20,267 bases of DNA, taken from positions 1 to 20,267 of the IMG/VR virus record IMGVR_UViG_3300044984_001391; one strand, 5' to 3'. Source of the DNA: a virus. The position numbers and the translations under genes are program-made. This document shows positions 12,622 through 19,014 of this stretch, piece by piece. The notes beneath the pieces were generated by a model. It made no database searches. It saw only the letters and a list, made by a program, of their open reading frames with translations, and was not told the DNA's origin. Position 1 is the first letter of the stretch. Each line of letters starts with the position of its first letter.

Positions 12622-13097
12622 TATGCTGCAAACTCCATTAATCTTATTATTGATACACCGTCACTGTTAGCACCGCTATTTAAATAAAATGTACCGTTAG
12701 TCGGGTAATTATATCCGGCCATAGTATAAGTCTGCGTTGCTGTAGTACCTGGACTATGTAAATACTGCTTTTGATACATTCCAATAACGTGTCTCCAAGT
12801 ACCATTCCAACCACTACGCATTAACTCGTTATTGGCAGCATCAAACAAGGAAATAATACCAAGACTCCAAGTACCTTGAGTAGAATCTTGCCTAAAGGTA
12901 GTCTGCATGTATATTAAAATTTTGTTTGAAGCATTAGTCGGAGTAATACTGGCCGATCCGAGATTGTTTCTTGTGCTCCAGTTATTGAAACTTAGGGTAG
13001 AAGTGATTCGTTCTTCTACAACCTGAACCACGGATCCTGGATAGGTAAATCCAGGAGTAACTTCGGAAATAGTATTATTAGGGAATATTATAGCCAT
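12621..13097 (-). CDS. Beta-rich tail protein, 'MAIIFPN' paralogue 3
   Basis: 158 aa: MAIIFPNNTISEVTPGFTYP, then GSVVQVVEERITSTL, then SASITPTNASNKILIYMQ, ending in SIIRLMEFAA. Overall layout is the same as paralogues 1 and 2; the 5' end of the DNA (ATGGCTATAATATTCCC) is almost the same as in paralogue 1. The start overlaps the halogenase 3' end by 10 nt and has no clear Shine-Dalgarno, so it probably depends on translation of the halogenase gene. No catalytic motif. Virion or fibre-tip role inferred. Confidence 0.78.
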   Translation of the reverse strand: MAIIFPNNTISEVTPGFTYPGSVVQVVEERITSTLSFNNWSTRNNLGSASITPTNASNKILIYMQTTFRQDSTQGTWSLGIISLFDAANNELMRSGWNGTWRHVIGMYQKQYLHSPGTTATQTYTMAGYNYPTNGTFYLNSGANSDGVSIIRLMEFAA

Positions 13098-14596
13098 TTT
13101 GTGTACTTATTAAAATTTTTAATAAACTCTGTGTTGTCTATGGAATTTTCTGCGACTTTTTTCATGTTGTGTTCATGAACTAACCACACGTCATTAGCAA
13201 TACTTCGTCTACCATAAAAGTCTAGGTCTTTTTTTGCATTTGTAGGAGTCAAGTGCCCTAAACCAGCCATAACCCAATTATACAAACCAGCACCCGCATA
13301 TCCGTGATACCCTTCAAAGTCTGTCGAATGCAGCTGTCTTGTTTTTTGAAGCTCTAGTAAATTTTTAACAGCATCAGTAAGCGTTTCGCCAGTTTGCATC
13401 CAGCGCCAAAATTCACTATCAGTTCTTTCACCTGTGTAGTGAAGTACCAAAAAGTCCTTGAAATCATCGTACATTTTTGCAGTGCGACGATTATAAATAT
13501 TGATACCACCAGTATTACAGGTTTCTTCTTGCGTTTCCCTTAGGTACTCAAAAATAAAACTTTGTAACTGCACAATAGTGCTATGTATACTTGTGGCTTC
13601 TAGCGGTTCTGCAAAAGCTGCACTAAGACCAGTCCATAAGACGTTCTTAACCCATGCCTTTTCTGTTCTGCCTGTATCGAATTTTAAAAATCTAATAGGT
13701 TCGACCGCGTGCCCTAGTACTGTTTCAATCTCTTGTTGTGCTTGCTCATTGGTTATAAATCTATCGTCAAATACATAACCACAGCCTTTTCGGCTTTGTA
13801 CAGGTATTTGCCACATCCAGCCTGATTTTTGTGCCCAAGCAGTAGTAACTGGCTCAATCTTTTCATTTTCTTTGTGTGGTACAATAAAGGGCATAGCAGT
13901 ATTAACTGGCAAATGCTCTCTATAGCTACGCCAATTGTTGCTCATAGGTTTTAAAAATATTCTTGCAAAACCTGAACAATCTATAAAGAAGTCTCCACAT
14001 ACTTCTAAGCCGTCTTTACAAGACACAGACTTGGCATAGCCTTTTTCATCTAAATTGATGTTGACTATTTCTGAGTCAATATGTTGTACAGCATCTCCGC
14101 ATATTTTCTTGAAGTACTTTCCAACTAAGTGTGCGTCAAAGTGATAAGCATGCCCTCGGGTATTATCAAGACCTGTTTCAGTAGTATATTTGAAAGATGA
14201 TGAGTTGTGATCTATTAAATATCCGTTAAAACTAGCTTTATGAAAAGGTATGTTTTGCTCCAAGGCATGAAGTAGCATATAATCACATGAACCTGAACTA
14301 TGGGTTCCGTCTATAGGACCATAGTAAGTATGTCCTACATTACGCCAATCTTTGTGCTTTATCCCAAGTTTAACAGTTGCACCTGTTTCACGGATAAAAT
14401 CTTCTTCGTTACAACCATAATCCCATGAGTTGCCTTGTATTATATCTGTCAAGTACCCGGTACTGCCTTCTCCAGCACCAACAATACCAATCTTACTTGA
14501 TTCTATAACCACAACTTCATGGTCTGGCTGAACTTTGGTGATCATTAGTGCTGCCAACCATCCGGCTGTGCCGCCACCACATATTACAATTTTCAT
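13088..14596 (-). CDS. Flavin-dependent tryptophan-halogenase-family protein
   Basis: 502 aa, normal for the family. These enzymes use FADH2, O2 and halide to make hypohalous acid, passed to an active-site Lys that halogenates an aromatic substrate. FAD-binding GGGTAGW is at residues 7-13. Lys76 in TVKLGIKHKDW fits catalytic Lys79 of PrnA. The halogenase signature WMWQIP is at 260-265, followed by GCGYVF. Glu333 in AEPLEATSIH fits catalytic Glu346 of PrnA. So all hallmark residues are intact and the gene looks functional. It sits inside the tail-fibre operon, 2 nt after a fibre-related gene and overlapping the next one. It needs reduced flavin from the host. Cyanophage Syn10 encodes a characterised relative (VirX1). 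The substrate here is unknown; free indole/aromatics, a host surface molecule or a fibre protein are all possible. Confidence 0.93.
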   Translation of the reverse strand: MKIVICGGGTAGWLAALMITKVQPDHEVVVIESSKIGIVGAGEGSTGYLTDIIQGNSWDYGCNEEDFIRETGATVKLGIKHKDWRNVGHTYYGPIDGTHSSGSCDYMLLHALEQNIPFHKASFNGYLIDHNSSSFKYTTETGLDNTRGHAYHFDAHLVGKYFKKICGDAVQHIDSEIVNINLDEKGYAKSVSCKDGLEVCGDFFIDCSGFARIFLKPMSNNWRSYREHLPVNTAMPFIVPHKENEKIEPVTTAWAQKSGWMWQIPVQSRKGCGYVFDDRFITNEQAQQEIETVLGHAVEPIRFLKFDTGRTEKAWVKNVLWTGLSAAFAEPLEATSIHSTIVQLQSFIFEYLRETQEETCNTGGINIYNRRTAKMYDDFKDFLVLHYTGERTDSEFWRWMQTGETLTDAVKNLLELQKTRQLHSTDFEGYHGYAGAGLYNWVMAGLGHLTPTNAKKDLDFYGRRSIANDVWLVHEHNMKKVAENSIDNTEFIKNFNKYTKWL

Positions 14597-14598
14597 CT

Positions 14599-14949
14599 TT
14601 AATCCGTTTTTGCCTTAGGAGGTACAGTGCTAGGGTCTACTTCTATTAGTGCAAATTTAAAAGTTTTGTTAGTCTTGTTATTATACAGGAATAAATCTTC
14701 TTCGCCTTCAACAATGGTATAGTCTCCTATACCATTGCTTAACTGCAAGTCGTTTGTGTAAATATTTCTCCAACGCAACGCAGAAGTTCCTAGGTCATAA
14801 GTATTAGTTACAGTTGGTGAAAATGTTGCACCTATTTGGTCAACAACATTGTATGCACCCCACTGCGACCTAGCAGAACTCCAAATATACTTATTATTTC
14901 CTAGAGTAATTATCTGCCCGTTTGAAGGGCTACTTGGAAAATCAATCAT
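14599..14949 (-). CDS. Small fibre-associated structural protein
   Basis: 116 aa. The N terminus MIDFPSSPSNGQIITLGNNKYIW is a pattern seen at the start of many phage fibre or baseplate proteins. The middle has YDLGTSALRWRNIYTNDLQL, a repeat-like unit frequent in phage tail fibres, and then GIGDYTIVEGEEDLFLYNNK with KFALIEVDPSTVPPKAK at the end. No catalytic residues or signal peptide. The start ATG overlaps the S74 fibre stop by 4 nt (ATGA), and GGGAG lies upstream. The halogenase begins 2 nt after its stop. Virion role inferred from these sequence patterns and position. Confidence 0.82.
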   Translation of the reverse strand: MIDFPSSPSNGQIITLGNNKYIWSSARSQWGAYNVVDQIGATFSPTVTNTYDLGTSALRWRNIYTNDLQLSNGIGDYTIVEGEEDLFLYNNKTNKTFKFALIEVDPSTVPPKAKTD

Positions 14950-16481
14950 TTATTTACTCCCGCTAGCCGCATTAATTCCTCAATTTGTTCCTGTTGTTGT
15001 TTAATAGCTTCAATCAAAACTGGAACTAATTTTTCATATGAGACTGTTTTATAAGACTGCCCATTGAGTTCAATGGATTCTGTTACAATTTCTGGCATAA
15101 CGGACTCAACCTGATCAGCAAGTACTCCGTAATCACGTTTTCCAGCTTTTGCTTCAATATGCTGAATACCACGCTTCCAGTTAAAAGTTCCACCATCAAG
15201 CTTTTTAAGAATACCGATAGGATCCTGTATAACTTCAAAGTTTTCTTTTAGCCTTGGGTCTGAGTAAGCAGTAACGTTACCCGCTGCAACCATATTACCG
15301 GATGGGTCGGAGTACCAGGACCAAGCAGTTCGTGACCAACCACCAAGACCAACATAGCCGTCAGCTCTTATGCCAAATTTAATAGCGTAAGCATCATTCC
15401 ATAAAGTCATGCCAGCTAGGTTAGCGTCCCCGGTACCTGTTGCACGACACACAAAGCTACCTTTTGTAGCACCACTGTCTTGCGACATAGACATGCTAAG
15501 TGTTGCACCTGTAAGTAGTCCTGTAAGTGTACCACCTGATAAATTACCGGCAGGTCCTTGTATACCTTGTATACCTTGAATACCTTGTGGGCCTTGCGGC
15601 CCAATTGGGCCTACGCCAGGGGAAGCATCAACCCACTGAGATGTGGTACCGTCATTATAGAAAACATAGGTTCTTCCTACTGTAGAATCCCACCATAGGC
15701 TTCCTGAAACAGGAGATGCAGGAGCATTATCACTAATCGTTATAATACTGCCACTAGAACCTGAAGAGGCTGCCGTAATGCGGCCTTTTGAGTCTACAGT
15801 AATATTTGCTGCTGTGTAGCTACCTGCTGTAACTCCGCTGTCTGCTAACGCGGCAGTTCCTGCAATATTAATGTTCCAAGTTGCGTAACCACCGCCACCA
15901 CCACCACCACCAGCGGGGCCTGGCCAACCGATATCTGCCCAAGTTGTAGCATAGTCTGTGGCAGAAGACTTGACCAGTACCATGTTTGTGGAGCCACCAG
16001 CAGCTACTCCAGGGCCTGGTGCTCCAGGTGCTCCGTCGGCTCCAGGTGCTCCGTCGGCTCCAGGTGCTCCGTCGGCTCCAGGCATACCGGGTGCTCCGTC
16101 AGCCCCGGTCATACCAGTCATACCAGTCATACCATCGGCACCGTTCAAGCCAGGCAGACCATCAGCACCAGCTGGCCCTTGTGGGCCTGCCACACCAGTA
16201 TCCCAGGTTCCATCACCTCGCCAAAATGTGGATACTGAGGCGTTGGTACCGCTATTCAGACGTGATACAGGCAGGTTAGCTGATAGGGAAGCTGCTGAAC
16301 CTGTGATACTAATACCCCAGGTTCCACTAGCACCTGTACCAGAAGTTGGGGTATATGTACCAGTATCAAGTCCCCAGGAATCTGTACCTAACTTTTTAAG
16401 TAATCCGCTAGTACCACTTAATGCAGCAATAGCGGTTAAATCGCCATCTATTGGCTGATTTGGTGATATAAATAAACTCAT
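14946..16481 (-). CDS. Collagen-like tail fibre with C-terminal S74 intramolecular chaperone
   Basis: 511 aa. The N terminus (MSLFISPNQPIDGDLTAIAA, then GLLKKLGTDSWGLDTGTYTP) is a standard fibre start. Gly-X-Y collagen triplets occupy about 99-157 and 291-312, and a Gly8 run is near 191-198. The C-terminal domain from about 405 is Peptidase S74: Ser407 and Lys412 in AYSDPRLKENF form the Ser-Lys dyad that auto-cleaves the chaperone after trimer folding. FNWKRGIQ and YGVLADQVESVMPEIV follow, then a helical QQQEQIEELM coil. If cleavage occurs before Ser407, the mature fibre is about 406 residues. AAGGAG precedes the ATG. This is a trimeric adhesin candidate for host recognition. Confidence 0.92.
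   Translation of the reverse strand: MSLFISPNQPIDGDLTAIAALSGTSGLLKKLGTDSWGLDTGTYTPTSGTGASGTWGISITGSAASLSANLPVSRLNSGTNASVSTFWRGDGTWDTGVAGPQGPAGADGLPGLNGADGMTGMTGMTGADGAPGMPGADGAPGADGAPGADGAPGAPGPGVAAGGSTNMVLVKSSATDYATTWADIGWPGPAGGGGGGGGYATWNINIAGTAALADSGVTAGSYTAANITVDSKGRITAASSGSSGSIITISDNAPASPVSGSLWWDSTVGRTYVFYNDGTTSQWVDASPGVGPIGPQGPQGIQGIQGIQGPAGNLSGGTLTGLLTGATLSMSMSQDSGATKGSFVCRATGTGDANLAGMTLWNDAYAIKFGIRADGYVGLGGWSRTAWSWYSDPSGNMVAAGNVTAYSDPRLKENFEVIQDPIGILKKLDGGTFNWKRGIQHIEAKAGKRDYGVLADQVESVMPEIVTESIELNGQSYKTVSYEKLVPVLIEAIKQQQEQIEELMRLAGVNK
15557..15601 (-). repeat. 9-bp tandem repeat in the second collagen segment
   Basis: Five units of the form CCTTGNNNN; the first two are identical (CCTTGTATA) and the third differs by one base. 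They code for IQG/PQG triplets of the fibre. In-frame unit gain or loss would change collagen length without disrupting the protein. Confidence 0.7.
16027..16080 (-). repeat. Three perfect 18-bp tandem repeats in the collagen segment
   Basis: GGTGCTCCGTCGGCTCCA occurs three times in a row (16027-16044, 16045-16062, 16063-16080). Each codes for two Gly-X-Y triplets (GADGAP). Perfect identity, including third codon positions, means recent expansion by slippage or recombination. Confidence 0.85.
16108..16134 (-). repeat. Three perfect 9-bp tandem repeats (MTG triplets)
   Basis: GTCATACCA three times in a row, coding for the fibre's MTGMTGMTG triplets. Another recent in-frame expansion close to the 18-bp set. 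Confidence 0.8.
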
Positions 16482-16489
16482 AATACTCC

Positions 16490-16912
16490 TTAAGTGTATT
16501 GTACATCAAACCAGCAATCGGCACTTCCTAAAGTTTTAGTAGGTCCTGTAGATGAATTGCAAATAACTATTCCAGCTGTAAATGCCCTACCAAAAGGTGC
16601 CGTATCAAAAGCAAAATTAGATTGTGGAGGTACGTAAAATATTATTTTTGGCACAGCAGTGTCTGCGGGTAAACTGGCTGAGTCGTGTATTTGTACAAAC
16701 TGTCCTAAGGTTTTAGAATTATACCCTGTAATAGAGTATAGAGTACCAGCGCCTGTTTTAACTAGTAGTGATGCTGCATAAGCTGTTGTAGTAGCATTAT
16801 TAATACTAGCTAGTAAGCTTACAGGGATAGCTGGTTGGTTAGATGCCAGAACAACACGAGCAGTGTCGTCGCTGGCTAAACCAATGTTTTTATCTTCTGC
16901 TCGTGTAGTCAT
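16490..16912 (-). CDS. Small virion structural protein, unknown
   Basis: 140 aa. It begins MTTRAEDKNIGLASDDTARV, then has LLVKTGAGTLYSITGYNSK, FVQIHDSASLPADTAVPKII and PPQSNFAFDTAPFGRAFTAG, ending CNSSTGPTKTLGSADCWFDV. This beta-rich sequence pattern recurs in tail or baseplate-associated phage proteins; I know no function. The start follows the previous stop by 1 nt (TAATATG) with no strong SD, so translation is probably coupled. Its stop lies 8 nt before the S74 fibre start. No signal peptide, TM or catalytic motif. Confidence 0.78.
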   Translation of the reverse strand: MTTRAEDKNIGLASDDTARVVLASNQPAIPVSLLASINNATTTAYAASLLVKTGAGTLYSITGYNSKTLGQFVQIHDSASLPADTAVPKIIFYVPPQSNFAFDTAPFGRAFTAGIVICNSSTGPTKTLGSADCWFDVQYT

Positions 16913-16913
16913 A

Positions 16914-18377
16914 TTATAAAGTTCCCCACTCTAAAGGTACGCGGAAGAACTCTGAACCACCGGCGCGTAATACATACAACCACGCAGCCCCGTCTGGAGT
17001 CTTTACATACTTTAGCCTTTTACCGTCGTAAGCGGCTGGGTTAGCGTAAGGAACCGTTGCCAGTGGTTCTAACTCTCGCGTTGATAGGTCTAACGCGTAC
17101 AGTCTGGTAGTACTTTCTTTTTGTACTATAAGCTTACGTTGACCGTCCCACATAGTGGAACCAGCACCAGTTGTGAATGTTTCTACTCCGATTTTCCATG
17201 TAGGAGTAACCCAAGAATTTGTGCCAATATTATAAATATAAAAGTTGGCGCTTGCATTACCTCGCATAGAAAATAGGCTAAAAGCTCCTAGTGCGTCGGG
17301 CCAAACTAAATTAGCGCCAGCTCCAGGGGCAGCAGGCATTGAAGCCAATGTGGTCCAGGTAGTGGCGGTACTACCGGTATTAAGATCAAGTCTATACATA
17401 GCACTACTAGTACTTCCTGGCTGATAGTACAGGAAGTCACTGCTAGGTTGTATCTTATAGACGCTAGTAGTATCTGGTGCAATTGTCCAGTTACCAGTAT
17501 TAGCGTTGCCAGTTACAGCAGTAGCCAAAGTTAGAGTATTACCAGTATTGGAAGCAATTCGGCGCTTTTGTCCGACCCCAGTACCACTAATTATTACAAC
17601 ATCACTATTAGCATATTGGTTAGTAGCCCAACTACTTACAGTATCAACAAGCGTTGATGTTGTAGAAGAAGTTACGCTTCCTTGAGGTAATTCTACTATG
17701 TAGGTATCACCAATTGCAGGAGTGCCGCCGAAAGCAGTTCCAACAACTAAAGTGCTGCCGTCTGTAACACTACTTACATATCTGCGCTGACCCTGATAAG
17801 TTCCGCTAGTTAAACGTACTTGCAAACCAACCATTTTATCTGCAAACGCGGTTGTTGTGTTTATGTCTTTTAAGGTAGTACTAGTGCTACCGACTGTTAA
17901 AATACCGGTTTCAATTATAGCAGGGATATCAGCTGGGTTAATTGTTACAAGCGTGGCGCCATAATCTGCGGCTACAGGTAGTACCGGAGTAATGGTTGTA
18001 GCTACCCAAGGTGGGCAAGTTACGCCACTTACAACTACGTTAGTACTATTTAAGTTAAATATCTGCCAACTGGTTAATGCAGCACCGTGCGCAATAATTA
18101 AAATATTGCGTATATTATCATGAGTAATAGTCAAACCACGATTACCGCTAGTTAGTGTGGCTAAAAATTGCCATCCGTGGTTCCAGGTATCAAATCGCAA
18201 TAAACTAGTAGTGCTGGCACTAGTTGCTGTTGTGCCATACTGGATAACATAATAGATATGACGGCTACCATCATATGTGCAATCCGCTCCGTGATAGCTT
18301 ATGACTGGACAAAATGGTAACCACTGCCATGCCGGTGTATCACTGCCTTTTGAGTAATTATATTGAATATTTGGCAT
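16914..18377 (-). CDS. Kelch-like beta-propeller virion protein
   Basis: 487 aa. Blade-like repeats flank a two-copy insert. Early and late parts have the spacing of kelch blades (HIYYVIQYG, LLRFDTWNHGWQFLATL; later MYRLDLNTG, WTTLASMP, FYIYNIGTNSWVTP, RLYALDLSTRELEPLATVP). The middle, about residues 160-305, has two related modules: SGTYQGQRRYVSSVTDGSTL and SGTGVGQKRRIASNTGNTL, each followed by a G-D-T-Y or N-W-T-I strand. No signal or enzyme residues. The start overlaps the previous stop by one base (TAATG), with GGAG upstream. A propeller among fibre genes suggests an adhesin or baseplate-attached protein, possibly carbohydrate-binding; this is inference. Confidence 0.8.
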   Translation of the reverse strand: MPNIQYNYSKGSDTPAWQWLPFCPVISYHGADCTYDGSRHIYYVIQYGTTATSASTTSLLRFDTWNHGWQFLATLTSGNRGLTITHDNIRNILIIAHGAALTSWQIFNLNSTNVVVSGVTCPPWVATTITPVLPVAADYGATLVTINPADIPAIIETGILTVGSTSTTLKDINTTTAFADKMVGLQVRLTSGTYQGQRRYVSSVTDGSTLVVGTAFGGTPAIGDTYIVELPQGSVTSSTTSTLVDTVSSWATNQYANSDVVIISGTGVGQKRRIASNTGNTLTLATAVTGNANTGNWTIAPDTTSVYKIQPSSDFLYYQPGSTSSAMYRLDLNTGSTATTWTTLASMPAAPGAGANLVWPDALGAFSLFSMRGNASANFYIYNIGTNSWVTPTWKIGVETFTTGAGSTMWDGQRKLIVQKESTTRLYALDLSTRELEPLATVPYANPAAYDGKRLKYVKTPDGAAWLYVLRAGGSEFFRVPLEWGTL

Positions 18378-18682
18378 TATTTAATTCTCCAGCGTTGCAT
18401 TGCAACATTTACGTTAATATTAGAAGCTATCATGGCATTTTCTCTGCCATCTACTGTGCTCCAAGAACCAGCGCTATACCAAGGCTCTGTTGAGGAGTTT
18501 AAAGTTCCACTACTATTTCTGTTATATACAATTGAAGTAACTGAACTATCCACAACTACGCGCATACGATCGTTAGAATCTTTCGCGTATGTAGTAGATT
18601 TTAATATTAATTTCAACATTGAAATAATACCGTCCTGCTTTAATTCAGTAGCTAAATTTTCAAAAGCATTTCTTAAACTCAT
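18377..18682 (-). CDS. Small baseplate/fibre-associated protein
   Basis: 101 aa. MSLRNAFENLATELKQDGII starts a helical N terminus, followed by LKSTTYAKDSNDRMRVVVDSS, a beta-rich part with EPWYSAGSWSTVDGRENAM and a final IASNINVNVAMQRWRIK. I recall similar 'RNAFENLATE...MRVVVD' proteins next to fibres in other phages, with no function. The start overlaps the upstream gene's stop by 4 nt (ATGA). No signal or TM. Structural role inferred. Confidence 0.78.
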   Translation of the reverse strand: MSLRNAFENLATELKQDGIISMLKLILKSTTYAKDSNDRMRVVVDSSVTSIVYNRNSSGTLNSSTEPWYSAGSWSTVDGRENAMIASNINVNVAMQRWRIK

Positions 18683-18966
18683 GCTGCTACCCCATCTTCA
18701 AACCAAAAAGTAAAATCGGTACCACTACTGCCTAGCCCTGTTTGAATCCACAGATATTTACTCAAACCAACTGGCTGAGTAGTGGATATAACTACAGGAG
18801 TATCATTGCTGCCTGCCGAAAAATAGTCAATATTGTTTAAAGCGGTTTTATAGAATAGTTTACCATCTGCGTAGTTAAGTGCTAGCTCACCATAATCTAA
18901 ATCTGTGACTAGTGGCGTCTTAGCCACTACCGACGATTTCTTAAGAACGATTTTACTTGTTGCCAT
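18679..18966 (-). CDS. Small virion protein with fibre N-terminal motif
   Basis: 95 aa. The first 45 residues, MATSKIVLKKSSVVAKTPLV then TDLDYGELALNYADGKLFYK, are the attachment-type motif frequently found at the N terminus of T4-like phage fibres; here it is followed by a short domain only (TTQPVGLSKYLWIQTGLGSS, DFTFWFEDGVAA). It may be a free-standing connector between baseplate and fibre or the remnant of a longer fibre. AGGGG lies upstream of the ATG. It follows the large fibre gene after a 48-nt gap with a hairpin. Confidence 0.82.
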   Translation of the reverse strand: MATSKIVLKKSSVVAKTPLVTDLDYGELALNYADGKLFYKTALNNIDYFSAGSNDTPVVISTTQPVGLSKYLWIQTGLGSSGTDFTFWFEDGVAA

Positions 18967-18989
18967 TATGACCCCTAAAAAGGAAGTTA

Positions 18990-19009
18990 AGCAGGGTAAA
19001 AACCCTGCT
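18990..19009 (-). other. Hairpin in the 48-nt gap after the large fibre gene
   Basis: AGCAGGGT pairs with ACCCTGCT (8 bp) around an A4 loop (U4 on the transcribed minus strand). On the transcribed strand it is followed by TTAACTTCCTTTTT rather than a clean U-run, so it is a weak or partial terminator, or an RNA-processing or mRNA-stability element. Confidence 0.55.
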
Positions 19010-19014
19010 ATTTA

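Noticed and set aside
16027-16080. Tandem repeats considered as a CRISPR array
   Set aside because: No spacers, unit only 18 bp, and each unit codes for collagen triplets in a long open frame.
15958-16458. Plus-strand ORF rich in Gly/Ala/Pro/Ser (collagen-looking)
   Set aside because: It is the antisense reading of the true Gly-X-Y collagen region of the minus-strand fibre; GC-rich triplets mirror into Pro/Ala/Gly.
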